Positions 9,811 to 18,849 of a DNA stretch of 64,000 bases are shown piece by piece (within the stretch, counting starts at the first letter, position 1; each line of letters begins with the position of its first letter). The notes below the pieces were generated by a model. That model had not been told where the DNA came from, made no database searches, and saw nothing but the letters and a program-made list of their open reading frames with translations. The position numbers and the translations under genes were made by a program. The DNA is from Frigoriflavimonas asaccharolytica (GTDB taxonomy: Bacteria; Bacteroidota; Bacteroidia; Flavobacteriales; Weeksellaceae): assembly GCF_013294015.1 (NCBI RefSeq), contig NZ_JABSNO010000006.1, forward strand, positions 62,001 to 126,000, in the 5' to 3' direction.

Positions 9811-10392
9811 TTAATCCTGATAATTCTCAATGAAGTGGTAAATTTTATTATTTGTTTTATCAAAAATTAGAATATTAGCGTAAGGATATCTATTTATTGA
9901 ATAATATTCCAAAGTATTTTCATCTCTAAAAGTCGTAAAGAAACCAAGTTCCTGATATATATCTGGAAATTTGGATTTAATAAAGTTTAATTTTTCTTCT
10001 ATCATTTGCTGGTCAGTAAACGTATAACTCTCGTCTGAAATTTCTGGATGATAAGTTTTTAAATTGTTTAAATATTCTAATACATTCTCTTTCTCAGCAT
10101 CATATATAATAAAACATTGATAAAAACCACCAAGAAATTCAATTCTTTTTCCTTGTTCGTTTTTAACTGTAAATGTTATTTTTTCAGTAAAAATATTTTC
10201 TAATTTCACAGAATCTACTGTAGTTGAAGATGAAAACAATTTTTCTACACTTTTTTTCCATAAGATAGTGCCTGCGTTAGACGCTTCATTTTTTAATTTT
10301 TGAATCACATAATTTTCTTTTTCTTCAATTTTTGAACAAGAGAAAAATAGTATCAAAATTATTGGAATTGTTTTTAATAAACTGGTTTTCAT
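9811..10392 (-). CDS. Hypothetical lipoprotein
   Basis: 193 aa from the ATG at 10392, which puts the start at signal peptide MKTSLLKTIPIILILFFSC with lipobox FFSC; an in-frame ATG four codons upstream (10404) is also possible. The mature part has no domain I recognise. It has mixed alpha/beta character, with GGFYQCFIIYD, YTFTDQQMIEEKLNFIK and a C-terminal strand YPYANILIFDKTNNKIYHFIE. It is a solitary gene flanked by structured non-coding DNA on both sides: a perfect palindrome upstream and a long inverted repeat downstream. That gives it the look of a small accessory cassette. Confidence 0.65.
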   Translation of the reverse strand: MKTSLLKTIPIILILFFSCSKIEEKENYVIQKLKNEASNAGTILWKKSVEKLFSSSTTVDSVKLENIFTEKITFTVKNEQGKRIEFLGGFYQCFIIYDAEKENVLEYLNNLKTYHPEISDESYTFTDQQMIEEKLNFIKSKFPDIYQELGFFTTFRDENTLEYYSINRYPYANILIFDKTNNKIYHFIENYQD

Positions 10393-10413
10393 AAAATGTC
10401 GCATAACTCACTT

Positions 10414-10438
10414 ATATGTATCATAAAGTGATACATAT
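10414..10438. promoter_or_regulatory. Perfect palindrome upstream of the lipoprotein gene (candidate operator)
   Basis: ATATGTATCA (10414-10423) and TGATACATAT (10429-10438) form a perfect 10-bp inverted repeat with a 5-nt centre, 22 nt upstream of the start codon at 10392. A degenerate second copy (GTATATGTATGACAAGTGTGATAC) follows at about 10453-10476. There is no T-run, so an operator is more likely than a terminator. Confidence 0.5.
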
Positions 10439-10653
10439 CTACCTTCAATCAGGTGTATATGTATGACAAGTGTGATACTTTATCTATTTACAAATATATA
10501 AATATATAAATATTTCATTACAAATCATCCTACAGACTTTTTGTTTGCTGCAAACTATTAAATAGAAAATGCCTTCCTACTTTATGCAATTTAACTGGAA
10601 TTAATCATTTGAAAATCAGTTTTAAAAAATAAATAATTTCGTAAATTCGCAAG

Positions 10654-12096
10654 ATGAATTCTCTAATAGACAAATACAATATTCCTGGTCCGCGTTATAC
10701 TTCTTATCCAACCGTTCCTTATTGGGAAGAAGATGGTTTTACGACAGGAAAATGGCAAAATTCTGTGATCAGATCTTATAATGAATCCAACAATGCAGAA
10801 GGAATTTCTATCTATATTCACTTGCCTTTTTGCGAAGCATTGTGTACGTTTTGTGCCTGTCATAAGCGAATTACCAAACAACATTCCGTAGAAACGCCTT
10901 ACATAGAATCTGTGTTGAAAGAGTGGGATTTGTATTTGAATTTACTTCAGAACCAAAAGGCAAGTATCAAGAATCAAGAATCAATTGATGAGAATCATGC
11001 GTCAATTATCATTAATCAGTCATCAATCATTACTCAAAAACCTAAACTCAAAGAACTTCATCTCGGTGGAGGAACTCCAACGTTTTTCTCGCCTGCAAAT
11101 TTGAAAATTTTTTTAGAAAGACTTTTTGAAACGGTAGAAATTGCAGAAAATCCTGAGTTCTCGTTTGAAGGTCATCCCAATAATACCACCAAAGAGCATT
11201 TGCAAACTTTGTTTGATCTTGGTTTTACAAGATGCAGTTTCGGAGTGCAAGATTATGATCCTATCGTGCAAAAAGCCATCAATAGAATTCAACCATTTGC
11301 GAATGTAGAAAATGTAACCAATTGGGCAAGAGAAATCGGATACAAAGGAATTTCCCATGATTTAGTTTTTGGATTGCCGCATCAAACTTGGGAAAAAATG
11401 GAATTTTCTATCCGCAAAACTTTAGAATTGAAACCAGATCGATTGGCATTTTATTCTTACGCTCACGTTCCTTGGATAAAAGGTGTTGGACAGCGTGGTT
11501 TTGATGAAAACGATCTTCCTAAACCAGAAGAAAAGCGAGAGATTTACGAAAATGGTAAAAAATTATTAGAAGATTTGGGTTATATAGAAGTTGGAATGGA
11601 TCATTTTGCTTTGGAACATGATGATTTGTACCAGTCTTTGAAAAATGGAAACATTCACCGAAATTTCATGGGCTATTCTTCTAGCAAAACCCAATTGATG
11701 ATCGGTTTGGGAATGTCTGCAATTTCAGATTCTTGGTATGGTTTTGCGCAGAACGAAAAAACAGTAGAAGATTATCAAAATCGAGTAGCAAAAGGTGAAA
11801 TCCCCGTTTTCCGTGGTCATATTTTGACCGAAGAAGATTTAAAAATCCGCCAACATATTTTAAATATTATGTGCAGATTAGAAACCTCTTGGGATTTAGA
11901 AACTGCTTTTCCAGAATTAGAAAATTCATTAGAAAGATTGAAGGAAATGCAAGATGATGGTTTGGTAATCATCAATGAAAATAAATTAGAAATAACGGAG
12001 CAAGGAAGAGCTTTCACAAGAAATGTTGCGATGGCTTTTGATCTTAAAATGCTGAGAAAGCAACCAGAAGCGAGATTGTTTTCCATGACTATTTAA
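10654..12096 (+). CDS. hemN: Oxygen-independent coproporphyrinogen III dehydrogenase
   Basis: 480-aa radical SAM enzyme that converts coproporphyrinogen III to protoporphyrinogen IX in haem synthesis without oxygen. The cluster motif CEALCTFCAC (C60, C64, C67, then C69) fits the HemN pattern CxxxCxxC. Other family blocks are LHLGGGTPTFF, FGVQDYDPIVQKAINRIQ, HDLVFGLPHQT and GMDHFA, and the HemN C-terminal domain is complete. Residues about 104-127 are an extra low-complexity segment that E. coli HemN lacks, encoded by a heptanucleotide array. A TAAATTCG box at 10642-10649 lies just before the ATG, so a very short leader is likely. Confidence 0.95.
   Translation: MNSLIDKYNIPGPRYTSYPTVPYWEEDGFTTGKWQNSVIRSYNESNNAEGISIYIHLPFCEALCTFCACHKRITKQHSVETPYIESVLKEWDLYLNLLQNQKASIKNQESIDENHASIIINQSSIITQKPKLKELHLGGGTPTFFSPANLKIFLERLFETVEIAENPEFSFEGHPNNTTKEHLQTLFDLGFTRCSFGVQDYDPIVQKAINRIQPFANVENVTNWAREIGYKGISHDLVFGLPHQTWEKMEFSIRKTLELKPDRLAFYSYAHVPWIKGVGQRGFDENDLPKPEEKREIYENGKKLLEDLGYIEVGMDHFALEHDDLYQSLKNGNIHRNFMGYSSSKTQLMIGLGMSAISDSWYGFAQNEKTVEDYQNRVAKGEIPVFRGHILTEEDLKIRQHILNIMCRLETSWDLETAFPELENSLERLKEMQDDGLVIINENKLEITEQGRAFTRNVAMAFDLKMLRKQPEARLFSMTI
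10962..11034 (+). repeat. Heptanucleotide tandem array inside hemN
   Basis: About ten 7-bp units with consensus AAnnATC (AAGTATC, AAGAATC, AAGAATC, AATTGAT, GAGAATC, ATGCGTC, AATTATC, ATTAATC, AGTCATC, AATCATT). Read in frame, the array gives a 7-residue periodic peptide: SIKNQES / IDENHAS / IIINQSS. Confidence 0.75.
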
Positions 12097-12136
12097 TCAT
12101 AAAATTATAAAGTAACTTTACTAAAATAATATACAT

Positions 12137-12167
12137 TGCTCGAATTAATTTATTCGAGCATTTTTTA
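12137..12167 (+). terminator. Terminator after hemN
   Basis: 9-bp stem TGCTCGAAT (12137-12145) / ATTCGAGCA (12152-12160), loop of 6, then T6. Confidence 0.88.
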
Positions 12168-12295
12168 TTTCATGATTAAATACGACAGTTGCCTTATTGA
12201 TTTTAACTAATTTTTGTCCGAAATTTGAAGTATCGAAATCAAAATTTATAAAAACATAAATTAATAAGAAATTATAACTTTTAAAACTAAATATC

Positions 12296-13162
12296 ATGAA
12301 AAAATTACTATCCTTCTTTATCCTATTCTCAATGTCAATTGTAGCATTTGCAGCTACTAGAACAGGATATTATGCTTCTGGACAAACAAAGGCTACAATT
12401 TTGCAATCTGTAAAAAACTTCGAAGCAGATATGTTAACTTACAACTACAAAAAGCTATCTGAAAGAAAAGCAAATCCTTCAGATTATACACAAACTTGGT
12501 CTTACGTAAGTGCAGGTTCTACCAGCGAAGCAACGATGCGCTATCAATTTTATGATGACAGGGTATTGGTGACGATGACGGATGCAGCTTTTATTTCTAA
12601 AGAAGGTACAAGATTGGTCTTACTAGAAAACGATCCTACAGAAGTGAAGAGAAAAGTCTACGAAAGTTTAGAAAACGTAATGGTTACCGTTTATTTTAAA
12701 TACCTGCAAGTTTCTGAAACCAAAGTTGCAAATTCTTCTAACAATGTTACGCCAACAACTTCTACACGAGCAACGTATGATATGATAACGGCAAATTACT
12801 TAGGTACAGATACCAAAGATGCTGCAAAAAAATTCTCTGCAGAATATGTAGATGTAGTTTTGAAAAAAGCCTATGCTGTAAATTACATTACTTCTTCCAC
12901 CGCAGACAATCAAGAGATAAAATATACTTTGGAAGACGAAAGTGGAGTAGCCACAATTTTAGTAACCTACCAATTTCGTGATAAAGATTTTACCATAAAA
13001 ATTAAATCTATCAACTATTATCACAAAGGAAATAAGACCAATATTGTAATTTCGAAAGAGAGTTCTACGGAAGCTACTTCTAAATTTTACAATTTGATAA
13101 AAGATTATTTTGTAGATAAAAACGCCAATTATATTGCACCAGGAAGTGTATCTGAAAAATAA
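12296..13162 (+). CDS. Secreted hypothetical protein
   Basis: 288 aa with Sec signal peptide MKKLLSFFILFSMSIVAFA. I do not recognise the mature domain. It seems to contain two related halves: each has a short helical segment followed by strands. The first half includes TMRYQFYDDRVLVTMTDAAF and the second VATILVTYQFRDKDFTIKIKS. The halves are joined by a Thr/Ser-rich linker (NNVTPTTSTRA). There is no lipobox or T9SS tail, so it is probably periplasmic. It is monocistronic between hemN and the two-component pair. Confidence 0.6.
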   Translation: MKKLLSFFILFSMSIVAFAATRTGYYASGQTKATILQSVKNFEADMLTYNYKKLSERKANPSDYTQTWSYVSAGSTSEATMRYQFYDDRVLVTMTDAAFISKEGTRLVLLENDPTEVKRKVYESLENVMVTVYFKYLQVSETKVANSSNNVTPTTSTRATYDMITANYLGTDTKDAAKKFSAEYVDVVLKKAYAVNYITSSTADNQEIKYTLEDESGVATILVTYQFRDKDFTIKIKSINYYHKGNKTNIVISKESSTEATSKFYNLIKDYFVDKNANYIAPGSVSEK

Positions 13163-13302
13163 ATATAATTTCTCTAATTATTATTAATTTGCTGTAAATG
13201 CATTGTTTTATATTAAATAATGCATTTTTTAGTTGTGAAATCTTTGTAAATAAAGCAATTTATTGAGTATCTTTATTTTTCAAAACAATCATTATATATG
13301 CC

Positions 13303-15078
13303 ATGATGAGATATTTAATTCAAATTTTTATTTTAATGCTATTTTTGAGTACCAATATTGTTGCTGCTCAAACATTAGAGCAATGGAAAGAAAGATATGA
13401 AAACGCGGGAAAAACTGATGAAGATCTTGCGATGAAAACTGCAAAAAGAGCTGCAAAATATTTTGCAAAAATTGGCAATAAAAAAAATGAGGCTTTCTTT
13501 TATGAAAAAATTGCCAAAGATTACCAAGGCAAAAGTATGCAAGATTCTGCCTTATATTTTCATTTCTCAGCAATAAATATATATGAAAATTTAAAAGAAT
13601 TCCGAGAAAAAGCCCTAATTCTGAATGAAATAGGTAGAATTCACCGCAAACTAGAAAATCAAAAAAATGCTTTACGATATTATGATGAGGCTTTTTCTAT
13701 TTTCACAAAATTGAATGATGAAGAAGGTAAAGCAATAATTTTGAACGAAAGTGGAGTAGTTTTCGAACAATTGGGAAATCATAAGGAAGCTCAGAAAAGA
13801 TACCGCCAGTCTTTGGAAATTCAAAAAATACGGAAAGATTCTGTTGGAATCGGATATTCATTAGGATTTATTGGTTATAATTTTTTGGTTCAAAATAAAT
13901 TAAAAGAAAGTGAAGATTATTTGCTAGAAGCATTGAAAATCAGAAAATTAATTAATGATGAATTTGCTTTAACCATGAATTATAACGAGCTCGCAGAATT
14001 GTTTTACAAAACAAGAAGGTGGGGAAAAGCAGAATTGTTTATAAAGAAATCCGACTCTTTATCTAGAAAAATTAACTATCCAGATATACGTTTGCAAAAT
14101 TTTGAACTTCAAATAAATAATGCGAAAGAAAATGAAGAATTTCAAAAAGCTTTTTTGCTCCGTGAGCGCCAGATCATGTTAAAAGATAGTTTGTATTCGC
14201 TAGAAAAAGAAAAAAATATTGAGGCGCTTCATCAAAAATTTGATACTGCCGAAAAAGAAAAAGCCTTGCTCATACAACGAACGCAAATTGCTGAAAATGA
14301 ATTGGATATTAAAAATAAAAATATTCTCGCAATTGTACTTTCCTTTTTAGCTTTGTTTGCAGCATTGCTCGGTTATTTCTTTTTCTACCGTCAAAAATTG
14401 AAAAATAGACAGCAAAAGAAAGAAAGTGAATTGAAGATTGCATTGAAAATCATCGAAAATAAAAATGCTCTGGATCTGCAAAGACTTTCAATTTCGCGGG
14501 ATCTGCATGATAATATTGGCTCTCAATTAACCTTTATTATTTCCTCGATAGATACTACAAAACAATTTTTTGGGAAAGAAAATTTGATTTTGGACAAACG
14601 ATTATCGATGATAAATACATTCACGCGAGATACTATTTTAGAATTGAGAGATACCATTTGGGCAATGAATAGAAGCAGTATTACCATCGAAGATTTGCAA
14701 AGTAGAATTTCAAATTTTATCAACAATGCAAATGTTGCGGCACAAAATATAGAATTTCGTTTCGAAAATCTATTACTAGAAAAAATACCTGTAGTATTTG
14801 AAGCTAAAAAAGGGATGAATATCTACCGAATTCTACAAGAATCCATCAATAATGCTATCAAACACGCCGAAGCGAGCGAAATTTTAGTTCATTTATTTCA
14901 AAAAGAAAATCAAATCATCTTCTCAATCACAGATAATGGAAAAGGATTTGAAAAAGGAACAGATTCGGTAGGAAATGGATTAAAAAGCATGGAAAAACGA
15001 GCGGAAGAAATAAGTGCCACGCTTGAAATAAAATCTAGCTTAAATGGAACAAAAATTTTATTAAATATACCATTATAA
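13303..15078 (+). CDS. TPR-containing sensor histidine kinase (HisKA_3 type)
   Basis: 591 aa. Signal peptide/anchor MMRYLIQIFILMLFLSTNIVAAQ, then about six TPRs (residues 30-290) predicted in the periplasm, a coiled segment, one membrane helix (ILAIVLSFLALFAALLGYFFF, near 345-365) and a cytoplasmic kinase. The phospho-acceptor is His402 in SRDLHDNIGSQL, the HisKA_3 dimerisation box of NarX/DesK-type kinases. The ATPase domain has N-box INNAIKHAEA and G-box ITDNGKGFEKG. ATG codons lie at 13303 and 13306. Its stop overlaps the start of the response regulator by one base, so the two are translationally coupled partners. Confidence 0.92.
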   Translation: MMRYLIQIFILMLFLSTNIVAAQTLEQWKERYENAGKTDEDLAMKTAKRAAKYFAKIGNKKNEAFFYEKIAKDYQGKSMQDSALYFHFSAINIYENLKEFREKALILNEIGRIHRKLENQKNALRYYDEAFSIFTKLNDEEGKAIILNESGVVFEQLGNHKEAQKRYRQSLEIQKIRKDSVGIGYSLGFIGYNFLVQNKLKESEDYLLEALKIRKLINDEFALTMNYNELAELFYKTRRWGKAELFIKKSDSLSRKINYPDIRLQNFELQINNAKENEEFQKAFLLRERQIMLKDSLYSLEKEKNIEALHQKFDTAEKEKALLIQRTQIAENELDIKNKNILAIVLSFLALFAALLGYFFFYRQKLKNRQQKKESELKIALKIIENKNALDLQRLSISRDLHDNIGSQLTFIISSIDTTKQFFGKENLILDKRLSMINTFTRDTILELRDTIWAMNRSSITIEDLQSRISNFINNANVAAQNIEFRFENLLLEKIPVVFEAKKGMNIYRILQESINNAIKHAEASEILVHLFQKENQIIFSITDNGKGFEKGTDSVGNGLKSMEKRAEEISATLEIKSSLNGTKILLNIPL

Positions 15079-15725
15079 TGGACAGAATAAATATAATTAT
15101 AGTTGACGATAATCATTTTTTGCAAAAAGCGGTAGCAGAAAAATTATCTTTTTATGAAGATATAAATGTTAAAGCTTTTGCAGCAAATGGTCAAGAAATA
15201 ATAGACTTATCTGAAAAAGATAAACACATAGATTTAATATTAATGGACATAGAAATGCCCGTAGTAAATGGAATAGAGGCTACGAAAATTATTAAATCAA
15301 ATCATCCTCAAATCAAGATTATAATGTTGACGGTTTTTGATAATGATGAGCATATATTTAATGCGATACAAGCAGGTGCAGATGGATATTTGATGAAAGA
15401 AGTGGCGCCAAATATTCTTTATGATGGTATTTTAGAAACTTTGAAAGGTGGTGCGGCAATGAATCCTTCCATCGCGATGAAAACTTTAAAATTATTAAGG
15501 AATCCCGTAGATTTTTCTAGAGATGAGGAAGAAATAAGCCTCTCTGATAGAGAAATAGAAGTTTTGGAGCAGGTAAGCAAAGGCTTGAGTTATACTCAAA
15601 TTGCAGATAACCTTTTTCTGTCGCCATCCACCATTAGGAAGCACATAGAAAACATTTATAAAAAACTGCAAGTGCATTCTAAATTAGAAGCAATACAAAA
15701 AGCTAGAAGGAATAATCTAATATAA
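15078..15725 (+). CDS. NarL/FixJ-family response regulator
   Basis: 215 aa. Receiver domain with acidic pair DD (residues 9-10), phospho-acceptor in LILMDIEMP near residue 57, Thr in MLTVFD and Lys in YLMKEVAP. The C-terminal LuxR-type HTH contains SDREIEVLEQVSKGLSYTQIA and SPSTIRKHIENIYKKL. It is the DNA-binding partner of the preceding TPR kinase (overlap of 1 nt, TAATG). Target genes cannot be read from the window; autoregulation is plausible. Confidence 0.94.
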   Translation: MDRINIIIVDDNHFLQKAVAEKLSFYEDINVKAFAANGQEIIDLSEKDKHIDLILMDIEMPVVNGIEATKIIKSNHPQIKIIMLTVFDNDEHIFNAIQAGADGYLMKEVAPNILYDGILETLKGGAAMNPSIAMKTLKLLRNPVDFSRDEEEISLSDREIEVLEQVSKGLSYTQIADNLFLSPSTIRKHIENIYKKLQVHSKLEAIQKARRNNLI

Positions 15726-15780
15726 TTTAACAAATTTTTAAATTAATTAAGAATAAACTCTATTTCCTAATCAAAATCAT

Positions 15781-15788
15781 TATATTTG
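15781..15788 (+). promoter_or_regulatory. -7 promoter box of secDF
   Basis: TATATTTG matches the Bacteroidota -7 consensus TAnnTTTG and lies 28 nt before the secDF start codon. No clean TTTG -33 box is visible at the usual distance. Confidence 0.55.
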
Positions 15789-15816
15789 CCGACTATAATT
15801 TTAATGCTGTATTACA

Positions 15817-18717
15817 ATGCAAGGAAAAGGACTTATTACAATCGTAGCCATCATTCTTGGTCTTATCTGTATCAATGAATTGCTGCCAACTTGGTATGCA
15901 AACAAAACAGAAAAACAAGCAATGGCGCTTGCGGGAAACGATCAGGTGAAATACCAAAAGGAAATTATCAGACTTTCCAAAGACACACTTAATCTTGGTT
16001 TTACAAAGTTGTATTACACAGAAGCCAAAGAAAAAGAGATGAAACTCGGTCTAGATTTAAAAGGTGGTATCAACGTATTATTGGAAATCAACCAAAGAGA
16101 TTTAGTTGCCAATCTTACAAACTACTCAGAAAATCCTGTGCTTATTGAGGCTTTAAATAGAACAGATGTAAATCAGAAAAATTCTACCAGTACTTATATA
16201 GACGATTTTTTCGTGCAGTTTGCGAAAGTAAATTCAGAAAAAGGAACAAACCTAAAATTAGCTGATCCAGAAATTTTTGGAAATACCAATTTATCAGAAA
16301 TTAAATACAATTCTACTGATGCGGAGGTGAAAAACTTCGTGAAAAATAGAATAGAACTTTCTACTGGTACTGCCTATGAAGTTATCCGAACGCGTATTGA
16401 TAAAATGGGAGTTACCCAACCAAACGTGCAAAGAGTACCAGGAACTGCAAGAATTTCTGTAGAAATGCCAGGTGTGAAAGATATCGATAGAGTGAAAAAA
16501 ATGTTGCAGACTTCTGCAAAATTGCAATTCTGGGAAATTCAACAATTGCCAGAAGTATTGCCATACTTCACACAATTAAATAATATAGTTACAGCAAAAG
16601 CAGATTCCATCGGAGTTCCAAAAAATACCAACTTCTTGAAGTTAATGGGCTTGGAGCAAGCAAATATGGGAGGCTACACTAAGCAAGGTCAAGGTTCTGT
16701 AAAGCTTTCTGATACTGCAGTTGTAAACAAAATTTTGAAAAGCAAAATTGCTATAGATGCAAGACCAGCAGGTATTAAATATACAGACTTTATGTGGAGC
16801 TACAAACCAGAAGCTACAGATGCACAAAGCCTTATAATGTATGCTACAAGAGGAAATGCTAGCAAAAGAGCACCAGTAGATGGCGCTGTAGAAACTGCAA
16901 ACATCAGCTATGACCAATTGGGAATGGTAGTAGTAGATATGCAAATGGATTCTGAAGGTGCGAAAGATTGGAACATCATGACGCAGAAAAACGTAGGAAA
17001 ACCAGTTGCTGTAAGTTTGGATAATGTAATCTATACTGCACCAAACGTAAACGAAGCAATCCCAAGTGGTAGAACTCAAATCTCTGGAAACTTCACACAA
17101 GAAGAAGCACAAGATTTAGTAAGTGTTTTGGGTGCAGGTAAACTTCCAGCAGGTGCAAAAGTGGTACAAGCAGAAGTTGTAGGGCCATCTTTGGGAGCAG
17201 AATCTGTGAATGCAGGTATGTATTCCTTTATAGTTGCTTTTATTATCATTATATTATATATGATTTTCTATTATGGTGGTGCAGGTATTTTTGCCGTTAT
17301 CGCTATGATTATCAACTTATTTTTCCTTTTTGGAATTTTAGATTCTATCAATGCTACTCTTACGCTTCCTGGTATCGCAGGTGTTGTGCTTACGATGGGT
17401 ATGGCAGTAGATGCAAACGTAATTATCTATGAAAGAACTAAAGAAGAGCTCGCTCTTGGAAAAGGTATCAAAGAAGCATACAGTGATGGTTTCAAACATG
17501 CAATGTCCGCTATTATAGATGGTCATTTTACTACATTATTAACGGCAGCTGTACTTTATTTCTTCGGAACAGGACCAATTAAAGGTTTTGCCGTGACATT
17601 AGGAATTGGTATTTTAATGACGCTTTTCACCTCTGTACTTTTAAGTAGAGTAATGATTTTTAGCTGGTTAGAAAAAGGAAGAAACTTATCTGTATGGACA
17701 TCTTTTACAAAAAATTGGTTCAGAAATACATTTATCAACTTCATCAGCAAAAGAAAAATCGCATATATAGTTTCTTCTATCTTAATAGTAGTAAGTTTGG
17801 TTTCTATCGCAGTGAATGGTTTTAAATTCGGAGTAGATTTCAATGGTGGTAGAAATTATGTAGTGAAATTTGATAAGGCTGTAGATGCACAATCTGCAGA
17901 AGAATCAATTTCGAAAGTTTTGGTTACCACAGGATCTACTACCAGTGTAGATGTGAAAACCTATGGTAGCGACAATCAATTGAAAATAACAACAGATTAT
18001 AAAATTGATGATGCATCTGTAGAAGCGGATTTTGATTTAGAAAATAAATTATTTACAAGTTTAAAACCTCTTTTACCGCCAAATGCAACTTTAACTAGTT
18101 TTAAAAGTGGAGATACAGACAACTATGGTATTATGTCTTCTACAAAAGTAGGACCTACCGTAGCAGACGATATCAAAACAGGTGGTGTTATAGCTCTTTC
18201 ACTTGCTTTGTTGGGAATTTTCCTTTATATATTATTAAGATTCTCCAGATGGCAATTTTCTATGGGTGCAGTTTTAGCTCTTGCTCATGATGCTATCATT
18301 GTTTTAGGTGCTTATTCACTTTTTTATAAAGTAATGCCTTTCAATATGGAAATAAATCAAGATTTCATTGCAGCATTGCTTACAGTACTTGGTTATTCCA
18401 TCAATGATACCGTGATCGTATTTGATAGAATTAGAGAATACTTAAGAGAAAGAAAATCCACAACATTAGAAGGATTGTTTGATAGTGCTATCTCTAGCAC
18501 AATTGGTAGAACATTTAATACCTCTTTCACCACATTATTGGTAATCACGATTATCTTTATCTTTGGTGGAGAAAACTTAAGAGGCTTCATGTTTGCATTG
18601 CTATTAGGAATTGGTTTTGGTACCTATTCTTCCATATTTGTAGCATCCGCTTTATCGTATGATTTCTTAAAAAAAGGGGACGATAAAAAACTAGATAAAC
18701 CAACAAGCCACGCTTAA
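15817..18717 (+). CDS. secDF: Fused protein-export subunit SecD-SecF
   Basis: 966-aa natural fusion of SecD and SecF, the proton-driven part of the Sec translocon that pulls exported proteins into the periplasm. The SecD half has LGLDLKGGINVLLEI, the P1 periplasmic domain and membrane block GMAVDANVIIYERTKEEL. The SecF half begins near residue 640 (KRKIAYIVSSILIVVSL) with GVDFNGGRNYVV and the second ER-type motif DTVIVFDRIREYLRER. About twelve membrane helices are expected. Fusion is usual in Bacteroidota. It is monocistronic, with its own promoter box and terminator. Confidence 0.96.
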   Translation: MQGKGLITIVAIILGLICINELLPTWYANKTEKQAMALAGNDQVKYQKEIIRLSKDTLNLGFTKLYYTEAKEKEMKLGLDLKGGINVLLEINQRDLVANLTNYSENPVLIEALNRTDVNQKNSTSTYIDDFFVQFAKVNSEKGTNLKLADPEIFGNTNLSEIKYNSTDAEVKNFVKNRIELSTGTAYEVIRTRIDKMGVTQPNVQRVPGTARISVEMPGVKDIDRVKKMLQTSAKLQFWEIQQLPEVLPYFTQLNNIVTAKADSIGVPKNTNFLKLMGLEQANMGGYTKQGQGSVKLSDTAVVNKILKSKIAIDARPAGIKYTDFMWSYKPEATDAQSLIMYATRGNASKRAPVDGAVETANISYDQLGMVVVDMQMDSEGAKDWNIMTQKNVGKPVAVSLDNVIYTAPNVNEAIPSGRTQISGNFTQEEAQDLVSVLGAGKLPAGAKVVQAEVVGPSLGAESVNAGMYSFIVAFIIIILYMIFYYGGAGIFAVIAMIINLFFLFGILDSINATLTLPGIAGVVLTMGMAVDANVIIYERTKEELALGKGIKEAYSDGFKHAMSAIIDGHFTTLLTAAVLYFFGTGPIKGFAVTLGIGILMTLFTSVLLSRVMIFSWLEKGRNLSVWTSFTKNWFRNTFINFISKRKIAYIVSSILIVVSLVSIAVNGFKFGVDFNGGRNYVVKFDKAVDAQSAEESISKVLVTTGSTTSVDVKTYGSDNQLKITTDYKIDDASVEADFDLENKLFTSLKPLLPPNATLTSFKSGDTDNYGIMSSTKVGPTVADDIKTGGVIALSLALLGIFLYILLRFSRWQFSMGAVLALAHDAIIVLGAYSLFYKVMPFNMEINQDFIAALLTVLGYSINDTVIVFDRIREYLRERKSTTLEGLFDSAISSTIGRTFNTSFTTLLVITIIFIFGGENLRGFMFALLLGIGFGTYSSIFVASALSYDFLKKGDDKKLDKPTSHA

Positions 18718-18742
18718 ATATAAGCATCGCAAAAATTAAATA

Positions 18743-18775
18743 AAAAACCACTTTCTAATGAAGGTGGTTTTTTAT
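18743..18775 (+). terminator. Terminator after secDF
   Basis: Stem AAAACCACTTTC / GAAGGTGGTTTT (18745-18771, one G-T pair), followed by T6. Confidence 0.88.
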
Positions 18776-18794
18776 TGTTGTATTTGCATCCGCG

Positions 18795-18834
18795 CTGTCA
18801 TTGCACTCACACTGTCATTGCCCCACCCTGTCAT
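18795..18834 (+). repeat. Left remnant of the REP-like target, three CTGTCAT units
   Basis: CTGTCATTGC occurs at 18795-18804 and 18812-18821, and CTGTCAT at 18828-18834 directly abuts the IS110 element. The last unit is the left half of the interrupted REP-like site, whose right half starts at 20061. Confidence 0.75.
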
Positions 18835-18836
18835 CC

Positions 18837-18844
18837 TATGTTTG
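18837..18844 (+). promoter_or_regulatory. -7 box TATGTTTG, completed by the right end in a circular form
   Basis: TATGTTTG fits TAnnTTTG exactly and lies 4 nt inside the left end. In a circle with ends joined at AT, CTTG at 20039-20042 in the right end would sit 20 nt upstream as a -33 box. Transcription would start near 18850 and run into the bridge RNA. Confidence 0.6.
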
Positions 18845-18849
18845 CATAA

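Noticed and set aside
9594-9863. 89-codon minus-strand reading frame
   Set aside because: It overlaps the end of the lipoprotein gene, covers several hairpins and has no domain-like composition; likely chance in AT-rich DNA.
10962-11034. Intron or frameshift in hemN
   Set aside because: The reading frame is continuous and family motifs are intact on both sides; the segment is explained by a heptamer array.
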